Assembly (NCBI GenBank): GCA_029555965.1
Contig: JAKQHY010000081.1
Location: 1 to 64,000, forward strand
Length of the DNA stretch: 64,000 nucleotides
DNA from: Chloroflexota bacterium
Lineage (GTDB): Bacteria > Chloroflexota > Anaerolineae > B4-G1 > SLSP01
Direction: 5' to 3'
The notes beneath the pieces are model-generated. The model was given only the letters and a program-made list of their open reading frames with translations, was not told where the DNA came from and did not search any database. Of this stretch, positions 47,881 to 55,161 are shown piece after piece; position 1 is the first letter of the stretch; each line of letters begins with the position of its first letter. The position numbers and the translations under genes were made by a program.

Positions 47881-48873
47881 TTAATCTTCCTCAATGCCCC
47901 ACCAGTACATATCCGCCAGTTTCCGATGTTCCTGGTGCAGGCGCACATAGCTCGCGTGGCGGTGATCGTCAATCGCGCCCTCCGCCAGGGCCGCGAGGAC
48001 GGCGCACCCCGGCTCGACCGTGTGGCTGCAATCGGAGAAGTCGCAGTGGGGGACGTAGGGCGCGATGTCGGGGAAGTAGGCGTCAATCTCCTCCGGGTCC
48101 AGGTCGAAGAGGGCGAGCGCGCGGATGCCGGGCGTATCGGCCACCCAGCCGCCGACGGCCAGCGGCGTCATCTCGGCGACGGTGGTGGCGTGGCGTCCCT
48201 TGCCGGTGACGCGGCTCACGTTCATCACCCGCTTGCCCAATCCCGGCTCTAGCGCGTTGAGCAGGCTTGTCTTGCCGACGCCTGACGGCCCGATCAACGC
48301 CGAGGTCTTGCCGCGCAGCCGCTCGCGCAGCGCATCAATGCCCGACTTCTGAGCGGCGCTGGTGTGAATAACCTCGTACCCGATGCGCTCGTAAACGGCG
48401 AACATGCGCCGGGCTTCCTCTTCGGTAATCAAATCCATTTTGTTGGCGCAGATCAAACTGGGGATTTCCTGGCGTTCCGCGCCGACCAACAGCCGATCCA
48501 GCATCTTCAAATGGGGCGCGGGGTTGGCGCAGGCGACGACAAACACCACCTGATCCGGGTTCGCCATGATGACCTGCTCCCGTTCGCGCAGATAGCCCTG
48601 CCGATCCCAGCGCCGCGATCCCCTCCCGGAGGCCAACGGCTTGAGCCGGGTCAACGCGCGCGTGCGCTCTTCTACATCCTCGATCACATTGCTGCCATCG
48701 GGAAGGTTTTCCCACTGCACGCGATCCCCGACGGCCACAATGGTGGCTTCCTGGCGTTCCTTCTTCAGCCGCCCGCGCAAATGCGCGACGATGGCTTGAC
48801 CGTCATCGGTCAGAATCGTGTAAAACCCGCTTTGCGACTTGATCACCAGCCCGGACTGCAAACTTTCCCCCAT
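47881..48873 (-). CDS. rsgA: Small ribosomal subunit biogenesis GTPase RsgA
   Basis: 330 residues from the ATG at 48871-48873 (CAGGAGG upstream; the longer frame is repeat sequence). OB-fold N-terminus (GLVIKSQSGFYTILTDDGQA), then a circularly permuted GTPase: G4 LICANKMDLITEEE before G1 ALIGPSGVGKTSLLNALEPG, G2/G3 ATTVAEMTPLAVGGWVADTP. The zinc motif of the C-terminal knuckle is HCDFSDCSHTVEPGC. All features of RsgA/YjeQ, which matures the 30S subunit with GTP. Good length. Confidence 0.95.
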   Translation of the reverse strand: MGESLQSGLVIKSQSGFYTILTDDGQAIVAHLRGRLKKERQEATIVAVGDRVQWENLPDGSNVIEDVEERTRALTRLKPLASGRGSRRWDRQGYLREREQVIMANPDQVVFVVACANPAPHLKMLDRLLVGAERQEIPSLICANKMDLITEEEARRMFAVYERIGYEVIHTSAAQKSGIDALRERLRGKTSALIGPSGVGKTSLLNALEPGLGKRVMNVSRVTGKGRHATTVAEMTPLAVGGWVADTPGIRALALFDLDPEEIDAYFPDIAPYVPHCDFSDCSHTVEPGCAVLAALAEGAIDDHRHASYVRLHQEHRKLADMYWWGIEED

Positions 48874-48906
48874 TCGCCTCCTGCGAGTGTTTTTTGGGAA
48901 ACTGGA

Positions 48907-48998
48907 AATGAGTAATGGGTAATGGGTAATGAGTGATGAGTAATGAGTGATGAGCGCCACTCTTTACTCATTTCTCATTTCTCCTTACTCATTTCTGA
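48907..48998. repeat. Intergenic repeat of atgagtaatg / catttctcat units
   Basis: Tandem aatgagtaatgggtaatggg-type units (48907-48953) face ttactcatttctcatttctc (48964-48995). Low-complexity spacer between rsgA and the ABC-F gene. Confidence 0.6.
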
Positions 48999-49030
48999 TT
49001 ACAGCTATTGTACCGGGTGAACCTACCCTG

Positions 49031-50731
49031 TCAATGCCTTTTATGTTCGGCGTAATAGGTGTAATCGCCTAAATATTCTGTCAGCGCGCCGTCTTCCAGT
49101 TCTACCACGCGCTCTACCACGCGGTTCAGGAAGTAGCGGTCGTGCGAGATGACCAGCACCGTCCCCTGGAAGTCGTCTATCGCCTGTTCCAGCACCTCGC
49201 AGGACGGCAGATCGAGATTGTTGGTCGGCTCGTCCAGCAGCAGGAAATTGGCGTCGGAGAGCATCAGCTTGGCGAGTTGCAAGCGGCTGCGCTCCCCGCC
49301 AGACAGCGTGGAGACGGTATCCCGTGCGCGCTCGTAGGGGAAGAGGAAGCGCCGCAGGAAGTTCACTGCTGCGTGTTCCGACATGGATTTGGCGTCCCAA
49401 ATGCTTTCGATCAGCGTGCGATTTGGGTCCAACGTCTGATGCTGCTGCGCGTAATATCCGATCCGCACGCTCGGCCCGACCTTGATGACGCCGTCCGTCG
49501 GCTCCTCCTGCCCCAGGATGCAGCGAAACAACACACTCTTGCCGCTGCCGTTGGCGCCGATCAACCCCACGCGCTCCCCATGCCACAACAGCAACTCCAA
49601 CCCCATCAACACAATCTTCTCCCCTTCTCCCTCTCTCCCTCTCTCCCCCTCGCCTTGTCTCCCCCTCTCCCCCTCGCCCGGAAACACCTTGTCCAAATCC
49701 ACAATCTCCAACACCTTATTCGACCCCCGCCAGCCGTTCAACTCCAACCCCATCTTCTCGCGCTCGAAAATCGGCTTCTCGATGATCTCGCCGTTCTTCT
49801 CCATCCGATCCAGCATCTTTTGGCGGGAGCGCGCCTGGCGGATGTGGCGCTCATCAATGACGATGCTCGCCCAATACTCGAAGCGCGCAATCGCGGCCTC
49901 GATGCGGGCGATTTCCTTCTGCTGCGCGGCGTACATCTGCTGCTGGCGCAGCAGGCGCAGTTGCTTGGTCGTGGCGTAGGCTGAGTAGTTTCCCTGGTAG
50001 ACCGTGATGTGGTGGTCTTCCAGTTCGGCAATGCCCTCCGCGACTTCGTCCAGCAGATAGCGGTCGTGCGAGACGATGATGACGGCGCCGGGGTAGGTGC
50101 GGATGAACGTTTCCAGTCGCGTCTTGCCCGCCAGGTCGAGGTGGTTGTCCGGCTCGTCGAGCAGCAGCAGATCGCACTGCATCGCCAGCAGCTTCGCCAG
50201 CCCCAACATCTTCTGCTGGCCGCCGGAAAGCACGCCGACCGACAGCTCGAAATCGCTTTCGGCGAAGCCGACGTTTTGGAGCGCCTGCTTGACGCGGCTC
50301 TCGTAGCGATAGCCGTCGCGCTGCTCAAACTCTTCCTGCGCGCGGGTGAGGGCGGCCATGGCGCGCGCGAGCTGCCGCTCGTCGTTGTAGACGGCGGGAT
50401 CGCCCAGGCGCGCTTCCAGGCGGCGCATCTCGGCCTCCAGGTGATGCAACTCGGCGTTGGCCGACAGCGCTTCCTCCCAGACCGTGCGGCTCGCATCCAG
50501 GTGAGGCGTCTGCGCCAGGTAGCCGACCTGAGCGACGCGCCGCGCGACGAAGCCCGCGTCGGCCTGCAATTCCCCGACGATGAGGCGCAGCAGCGTGGAC
50601 TTCCCCGCGCCGTTCGGTCCCACCAGCCCGATCTTCTGCCCGGCCTGAATCTCCCACGCGAGCTTGTCCAACACCCGTTGCGCGCCGTGGTAGAAGCTGA
50701 CTTTATCCACATTGACAATCACAGTACCCAT
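49031..50731 (-). CDS. ABC-F family ATPase (ribosome-associated or antibiotic-resistance type)
   Basis: 566 residues from the ATG at 50729-50731 (GGAGGAAGAT upstream). Two nucleotide-binding domains, no membrane part: NBD1 GLVGPNGAGKSTLLRLIVGE, LSGGQQKMLGLAK, LLLLDEPDNHLDL; linker of about 90 residues with a coiled-coil arm (RQQQMYAAQQKEIARIEAAI); NBD2 GLIGANGSGKSVLFRC, LSGGERSRLQLAK, LLLDEPTNNLDL. ABC-F proteins act on the ribosome E site. Near residues 350-369 an insertion rich in G, E and R (FPGEGERGRQGEGERGREGE) sits in the loop before the NBD2 Walker A strand; it matches an intergenic GA repeat. The upstream leader carries a uORF and a terminator, suggesting inducible expression as in macrolide/lincosamide resistance ABC-F genes. 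Confidence 0.9.
   Translation of the reverse strand: MGTVIVNVDKVSFYHGAQRVLDKLAWEIQAGQKIGLVGPNGAGKSTLLRLIVGELQADAGFVARRVAQVGYLAQTPHLDASRTVWEEALSANAELHHLEAEMRRLEARLGDPAVYNDERQLARAMAALTRAQEEFEQRDGYRYESRVKQALQNVGFAESDFELSVGVLSGGQQKMLGLAKLLAMQCDLLLLDEPDNHLDLAGKTRLETFIRTYPGAVIIVSHDRYLLDEVAEGIAELEDHHITVYQGNYSAYATTKQLRLLRQQQMYAAQQKEIARIEAAIARFEYWASIVIDERHIRQARSRQKMLDRMEKNGEIIEKPIFEREKMGLELNGWRGSNKVLEIVDLDKVFPGEGERGRQGEGERGREGEGEKIVLMGLELLLWHGERVGLIGANGSGKSVLFRCILGQEEPTDGVIKVGPSVRIGYYAQQHQTLDPNRTLIESIWDAKSMSEHAAVNFLRRFLFPYERARDTVSTLSGGERSRLQLAKLMLSDANFLLLDEPTNNLDLPSCEVLEQAIDDFQGTVLVISHDRYFLNRVVERVVELEDGALTEYLGDYTYYAEHKRH
49625..49685. repeat. GA-rich intergenic-type repeat inside the ABC-F coding sequence
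   Basis: ctctccctctctccccctcg and cttgtctccccctctccccc. On the minus strand it contains a 23-base stretch identical to the spacer repeat at 40525-40605. It is in frame and adds about 20 residues of G/E/R to a surface loop. Confidence 0.8.
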
Positions 50732-50817
50732 ATCTTCCTCCCTATGAAGACAGGGATTTGGGATTGGGGAGTGGGCATGACCCAATCCCTACTCCCTCAT
50801 TCCTAATCCCCTGATGA

Positions 50818-50853
50818 AATAAAAAGGCCGTGGGAGTTCTCGCTCCCACGGCC
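50818..50853 (-). terminator. Intrinsic terminator in the ABC-F leader (attenuator)
   Basis: Minus strand: ggccgtgggag (50853 to 50843), 6-base loop, ctcccacggcc (50836 to 50826), TTTTT and ATTT. An 11-bp perfect stem with T run, about 90 bases before the ABC-F start and downstream of the uORF. It would stop transcription before the gene unless unfolded. Confidence 0.85.
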
Positions 50854-50887
50854 CAGGAAGGGTGCTGCTGGCTATTAGAAAACAGAA

Positions 50888-50915
50888 AGCCGCAGGCGCG
50901 AGCGCGCCCACGGCT
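50888..50915 (-). promoter_or_regulatory. Second leader hairpin (possible antiterminator arm)
   Basis: Minus strand agccg-tg-ggcgcg-ct-cgcgcc-tg-cggct: a 5+6-bp stem. Its 5' arm, gccgtggg (50914 to 50907), is also exactly complementary to cccacggc (50834 to 50827) of the terminator, so the two structures exclude each other. Confidence 0.65.
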
Positions 50916-50961
50916 CTCAACGAACTAAACAAGTATAGATGTGACGGACGGGTTGTTCGCA

Positions 50962-50984
50962 GGCGCACCTAGAGACGGTGCGCC
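50962..50984 (-). promoter_or_regulatory. Hairpin overlapping the uORF stop codon
   Basis: Minus strand ggcgcacc (50984 to 50977) and ggtgcgcc (50969 to 50962) with the uORF TAG ending at 50969. A ribosome on the last codons would melt it. Its 3' arm, tgcgcc, can instead pair with ggcgcg of the second hairpin (50908 to 50903). Confidence 0.65.
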
Positions 50985-51046
50985 CCGCTGGACCCGATGA
51001 ATCCGTATATCCCGATGAACGTTTTGCCTAAACTGATCGTTAACAT
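50969..51046 (-). CDS. Leader peptide (uORF) of the ABC-F gene
   Basis: A 25-codon ORF from the ATG 51046-51044 to a TAG at 50971-50969, preceded by GAGGA five bases upstream and an extended -10 promoter 24 bases upstream. The peptide starts MLTISLGKTF, has two F-I-G units with IY between them (FIGIYGFIG), and ends GSSGAHRL. It is too short for ordinary gene finding. Known leaders of erm and ABC-F genes are of this size and stall ribosomes when a drug is bound; that this one does so is inference from its position over the first of three mutually exclusive hairpins. Confidence 0.6.
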   Translation of the reverse strand: MLTISLGKTFIGIYGFIGSSGAHRL

Positions 51047-51069
51047 TGTGTCCTCACTTGATGAACGGC

Positions 51070-51078
51070 ATTATACCA
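51070..51078 (-). promoter_or_regulatory. Extended -10 promoter of the ABC-F leader
   Basis: Minus strand TGGTATAAT: perfect TATAAT (51075 to 51070) with the TGn extension and no recognisable -35. Transcription would start near 51063, giving a leader of about 330 bases. It lies 26 bases from the end of MITE copy C. Confidence 0.6.
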
Positions 51079-51103
51079 TATTTGCTAAAACGTGGTACTT
51101 GCT

Positions 51104-51278
51104 CAGGGCTATTGCATTTCGAAAACTTCTTCCCGTCAAGCAGCCTGTTTTGCCGCTGAAGCGGCGTTTTTAAGGGGGGATTTTTGCGGCGGGGCGAAGC
51201 CCCGCCGCAAAAATCCCTTTTATCCCCGGCCTTTAGGCCGTATTCAGTTGCCGGACGTGATCAAATGCGATAGCCCTG
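51104..51278. mobile_element. Palindromic MITE-like element, copy C
   Basis: 175 bp. Ends cagggctattgcattt (51104-51119) and its inverted partner (aaatgcgatagccctg, 51263-51278) pair at 15 of 16. Core: gccgctgaagcggc (51152-51165), a long stem with gcggggcgaagccccgc (51178-51216) and cggcctttaggccg (51227-51240). The end sequence resembles copy B (cagggctttatcatt). No clear target duplication. Adjacent to the ABC-F leader promoter. Confidence 0.75.
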
Positions 51279-51331
51279 GAACGCTGCATCACATTGGACA
51301 AATATGCAGAACACGGTAGTATACTAGCCTT

Positions 51332-53806
51332 ATGCTGAGTGCAATCCTAACCTGGTATCTCGTGCTGCAAGGGCTGGCGTTGGCGGGGACGCCGCTGGCG
51401 TTGGCGTGGCTGCGACATCTGCCCTCCCGTGGGTACGCCGCCGCCAAAGCCCTGGGCCTCTTGTTGACCGGCGTGTTGTTCTGGTGGGGCTGCATTTTGC
51501 ATCTGTGGGCCAATACGGCGGCAGCCGCGTTGACGTCCGCTGCGCTGATCTTCGCCCTGGGCCTGTGGCTGCTGCGTGGCCGTTGGGGCGAGGTGGCTGC
51601 GTGGTGGCGAGAGAACCGGCGCTTTGTCGTCGTCACCGAAAGCCTCTTCCTGCTCGCGTTGATCGCGTGGGCGCTGGTGCGCGCCGCCCAACCGCAGTTG
51701 GAGACGGCCGGCGGCGAGAAGTGGATGGAGATCGCGTTCCTCAATGCCGTGCTGCGCGCGCCCGCGATGCCCCCGCACGATCCCTGGCTCTCCGGCTACG
51801 CGATCTCCTACTATTACCTGGGCTATTTGCTGCTCGGCCTCGTGACCCGCCTGTCGGGACTGCCGGCGACGGTGGCCTTCAACCTGGGGAACGCCGGCTG
51901 GTACGCGCTGGCGGCGGTTGGCGCGTATGGGATCGTCTACGATCTGCTCGCGCCGCGCGTGGGCAAGGTGCGCGACGCCGTCCGCCCGTTGTTCGCGCCA
52001 CTGTTGTTGCTGGTGACGGGCAACGGCGAGGGATTATTGGAGTCGCTCCATTCGCGGGGCCTGCTACCCCCGGCCTTTTGGGCCTGGCTGGACATCCGCA
52101 ATCTCGACGGCGCGCCGCAACCGCCGTTCTCCTGGATCCCGCAGCGCTTCTTCTGGTGGTGGCAGGCTTCGCGCACCCTGCGCGACTACTCGCCCTGGGG
52201 CGAATACCTGGAAGTGATTGACGAATTCCCCGCTTTCAGCTTCATCCTGGGGGACATGCACCCGCATGTCCTGGCGCTGCCGTTTGTCCTGCTGATCGTC
52301 GCGCTGGCGCTCAATCTGTACCGGCGCGGCGCACCGGCGCGCGTGTGGGATTGGAAAACCCTCTTGCCGCGCCTGACGCCCCTGCTCCCGTATGCGATCG
52401 TGCTGGGGACGTTGGGCTTCCTCAACACCTGGGATTTGCCGATCTACTGGGCCTTGATGTTCGGAGCATTGGTGCTGGGGCGGATTTCAGATACCGATGA
52501 TGCGCTGGAGACGGTGGTCGCTTCTTCGACGCGCGAGGCGTGGCCCCCGCTATTTGAGCGGGCTTGGCGTTTGGCACCGGAGGGCGTCTTCCTGGGCGTC
52601 CTTAGCATTGCGCTGTACTTCCCCTTCTGGTATGCGCTGCGCTCGCAGGCGGGCGGGATTCTGCCGAATCTCTTCAATGCCACGCGCCTGCCGCACTTCG
52701 TGGTGATGTTCGCGCCGTTGCTCGTCCCCCTGGGCGGTTTGCTCGTTGGCGCGGCGCGGCGCGCGCGGCTTAGCTTGTGGGCTATCCTGGGGTGGAACGC
52801 GGCCTTCCTGGGCGGGATCGCGGTTGCGGGCCTGATCATGGGGGCGGCGGCGGCTTATCCGTACCTGATGAGCATCCTGCGCCGCGAGACGGTGCAGGGT
52901 TACAGCCTGTCGCCGGAGCAGACGACCGCCGCCGTGCTGAACCGCCTGGCGAATCCGTGGGTGGGGGGGCTGCTGGCGCTAGGCGTGAGTATTTGCGTGC
53001 TGACGTTTATGCGGCGGATGGAACATACTGAAAAAGAGGCTGTTTCTTCCGATTCCGCCGACCTTTTCCCTTTGTTGCTGGCCTTTTTGGGATTGGGATT
53101 GACGCTCGCGCCGGAATTCCTCTACTTGAAGGACATTTTCATGACGCGCATGAATACGATCTTCAAGTTTTACTTCCAGGCGTGGGTGCTGTGGAGTTTG
53201 GCCGGGGCGTGGCAGTTAGCGCGCTGGACGACGCCGGACGACGCGGAGGATGCGCCTTCTCCGGTGCGGCGTTACGGGCTGGCGGCGTTATCGGGACTCC
53301 TCATTCTGGCGGGACTGGTTTATACGTTCCTGGCGATTCCGGCGCGGGCGCAAGAGCACGGCGTTCCCTGGACGCTAGATGGGGCGGCGTGGCTGGACGC
53401 GCGTTATCCCCAGGATGCTGCAGCGATTCGGTGGCTTAACACCAACGTCACCGGCGTACCGGTCATCGTGGAAACACCGGCCGACGCGCACCGCGCCTAC
53501 GCCTACGAGGGCCGCGTCGCCTCGCTGACGGGGTTGCCTACCGTGTTGGGCTGGAGCAGCCATGAGTTACAGTGGCGCGGCAATTACGACGAGCCGGGGC
53601 AGCGCGAGGTGGCCCTGGAGCAGTTGTTCACCACGCTCGATCCCGAAGTGGCGCGGCAAGTTTTAGCGCATTACGCGGTCGAGTACATCTACGTCGGTCC
53701 GGTGGAGATCGGTCGCTATCCCGCCGACGGATTGGCGAAGTTTGCGGCGATGTTCCCTACCGTCTATGCTGCGGACGGCGTCACCATTTATCGCGTGAGG
53801 CCCTGA
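51332..53806 (+). CDS. DUF2298 (YYY-motif) multi-pass membrane protein
   Basis: 824 residues with about 14 to 18 predicted helices. The hallmark LSGYAISYYYLGYLLLGL is the Y-Y-Y block of the DUF2298 / chlor-arch-YYY family; AAPQPPFSWIPQRFFWWW-like text, EFPAFSFILGDMHPHVLALP (conserved D-x-H-x-H) and TRMNTIFKFYFQAWVLWSLA follow. The C-terminal 150 residues form a soluble domain (AIRWLNTNVTGVPVIVETPA...). The family occurs mainly in Chloroflexota and archaea next to Agl23-like proteins and is thought to handle lipid-linked sugars; direct evidence is lacking. Likely related to the gene at 55162. Confidence 0.88.
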   Translation: MLSAILTWYLVLQGLALAGTPLALAWLRHLPSRGYAAAKALGLLLTGVLFWWGCILHLWANTAAAALTSAALIFALGLWLLRGRWGEVAAWWRENRRFVVVTESLFLLALIAWALVRAAQPQLETAGGEKWMEIAFLNAVLRAPAMPPHDPWLSGYAISYYYLGYLLLGLVTRLSGLPATVAFNLGNAGWYALAAVGAYGIVYDLLAPRVGKVRDAVRPLFAPLLLLVTGNGEGLLESLHSRGLLPPAFWAWLDIRNLDGAPQPPFSWIPQRFFWWWQASRTLRDYSPWGEYLEVIDEFPAFSFILGDMHPHVLALPFVLLIVALALNLYRRGAPARVWDWKTLLPRLTPLLPYAIVLGTLGFLNTWDLPIYWALMFGALVLGRISDTDDALETVVASSTREAWPPLFERAWRLAPEGVFLGVLSIALYFPFWYALRSQAGGILPNLFNATRLPHFVVMFAPLLVPLGGLLVGAARRARLSLWAILGWNAAFLGGIAVAGLIMGAAAAYPYLMSILRRETVQGYSLSPEQTTAAVLNRLANPWVGGLLALGVSICVLTFMRRMEHTEKEAVSSDSADLFPLLLAFLGLGLTLAPEFLYLKDIFMTRMNTIFKFYFQAWVLWSLAGAWQLARWTTPDDAEDAPSPVRRYGLAALSGLLILAGLVYTFLAIPARAQEHGVPWTLDGAAWLDARYPQDAAAIRWLNTNVTGVPVIVETPADAHRAYAYEGRVASLTGLPTVLGWSSHELQWRGNYDEPGQREVALEQLFTTLDPEVARQVLAHYAVEYIYVGPVEIGRYPADGLAKFAAMFPTVYAADGVTIYRVRP

Positions 53807-53808
53807 AA

Positions 53809-53928
53809 AGTTTCACGCAAAGGCGCAAAGGCGCGAAGCTCCTAAACGGCTGATTTTGGGGCTGGTTCTTGAAGCAAGGCATAGTTTTTTCCTTAGCGTC
53901 TTAGCATCTTTGCGTGAGATTTTAATTT
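53809..53928. repeat. Inverted pair of ctttgcg repeats before the sugar kinase
   Basis: gtttcacgcaaaggcgcaaa (53809) and gcatctttgcgtgagatttt (53908) face each other around the spacer. Confidence 0.6.
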
Positions 53929-53946
53929 TTCGTGGAGTTAACCAGT

Positions 53947-55041
53947 ATGCAGGATATTATCGCCGTTGCCCGGCAATTCATCCCTGATGGTGAAGTCGCC
54001 ACGGTGCGCGAGTATGGTTCCGGCAACATCAATAACACCTTTGTGGTCACACCGGCCCAGGGGGCGCGCTTCATTTTGCAATGGATCAATCAGCGCGTGT
54101 TTCCTGAACCGGCGTTGATTATGCACAACTTCCGCACCTTCTCCGAGCATTTGCAGGCGCGGTTGCGGCAAGACCCGGTGGCGCCGGGCCGTCGCTGGGA
54201 GATGCCGGCTATCCTCCCCACCCGCAGCGGTGCGGATTATTGGGTGGATGTGGACGGAGGTTTCTGGCGCGCCGTCACCTTCGTCGAGGGGGCGCAGACT
54301 CACCCGTTTATCCGCGACGCCGCGCACGCCCACGAAGTCGGCTACGCGCTGGGAACGTTCCACCGGTTGATCAGCGACCTCGATCCGACGCGACTCTACG
54401 ACACACTCAAAGGCTTTCACCTCGTGCCGATGTATTTGCTGCATTACGACGAGGTGTTGCAATCCCCCAAGGTCGCCTTGACTGCGCCAGACGTGCAGCA
54501 CTGTATGCGCGTGATTGCGCGGGCGCGGCAGTGGGGTGCCGTTTTGGAAGAGGCGCGCGCGCGCGGTGCTTTGCAGGTGCGTCCCGTCCATGGCGACCCC
54601 AAAGTGGACAACATTATGATAGACAACGTCACCGGCCAGGCCGTCAGCCTGATTGACCTGGATACGGTCAAGCCGGGATTGATTCACTACGACATCGGCG
54701 ATTGCCTGCGTTCCGGCTGCAACCCCCTGGGCGAAGAGCCGGACGATCCGAGCGGCGTGCGCTTTGAAACAGCCCTGTGCCGCGCCATCTTGGGCGGCTA
54801 TCTGCCGGAGGCGAAGTGCTTCTTGACCCCGGCGGATTATGAGTATCTTTACGATGGGCTGCGCGTGTTGGCATTTGAGATGGGGCTGCGCTTCTTCACC
54901 GACTATGTGGAAGGGGATGTCTATTTCAAGGTGCGGGACGCCCGCCACAATCTCTTGCGCGCGCTGGTGCAGTTCAAATTGTTGGCGAGCATTGAGTCTC
55001 ACGAGGCGGACATCCGCGCGATCATTCGCGATCTGAGGTGA
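53947..55041 (+). CDS. Phosphotransferase (N-acetylhexosamine 1-kinase-like)
   Basis: 364 residues from the ATG at 53947 (GGAG upstream). EYGSGNINNTFVV and RFILQWINQRVFPEPALIMH match the N-lobe of NahK-type kinases; RPVHGDPKVDNIMIDNVTG has the catalytic H-G-D-x-x-x-x-N of the aminoglycoside-phosphotransferase fold; SLIDLDTVKPGLIHYDIGDC gives the metal Asp. NahK phosphorylates GlcNAc/GalNAc at C1 in lacto-N-biose recycling, so an amino sugar or related hexose is likely. Flanked on both sides by facing ctttgcg repeats (53809-53928 and 55051-55138). Confidence 0.82.
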   Translation: MQDIIAVARQFIPDGEVATVREYGSGNINNTFVVTPAQGARFILQWINQRVFPEPALIMHNFRTFSEHLQARLRQDPVAPGRRWEMPAILPTRSGADYWVDVDGGFWRAVTFVEGAQTHPFIRDAAHAHEVGYALGTFHRLISDLDPTRLYDTLKGFHLVPMYLLHYDEVLQSPKVALTAPDVQHCMRVIARARQWGAVLEEARARGALQVRPVHGDPKVDNIMIDNVTGQAVSLIDLDTVKPGLIHYDIGDCLRSGCNPLGEEPDDPSGVRFETALCRAILGGYLPEAKCFLTPADYEYLYDGLRVLAFEMGLRFFTDYVEGDVYFKVRDARHNLLRALVQFKLLASIESHEADIRAIIRDLR

Positions 55042-55050
55042 GTTTTTGTG

Positions 55051-55138
55051 AGTTTCACGCAAAGGCGCAAAGTCGCCAAGAAAAATCAATGAGAAGTATT
55101 TGAAATCTTTGCGTCTTTGCGCCTTTGCGTGAAAATTC
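55051..55138. repeat. Inverted pair of ctttgcg repeats after the sugar kinase
   Basis: gtttcacgcaaaggcgcaaa (55051) and tctttgcgcctttgcgtgaa (55114) form a facing pair like that upstream of the kinase gene. Confidence 0.65.
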
Positions 55139-55161
55139 CCCTTTTTCGGGAGAGCTAGGGA

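Noticed and set aside
51063-51104. Classical -35/-10 promoter for the ABC-F leader
   Set aside because: No acceptable -35 at 16-18 bases from TATAAT; the TGn extension explains it better.
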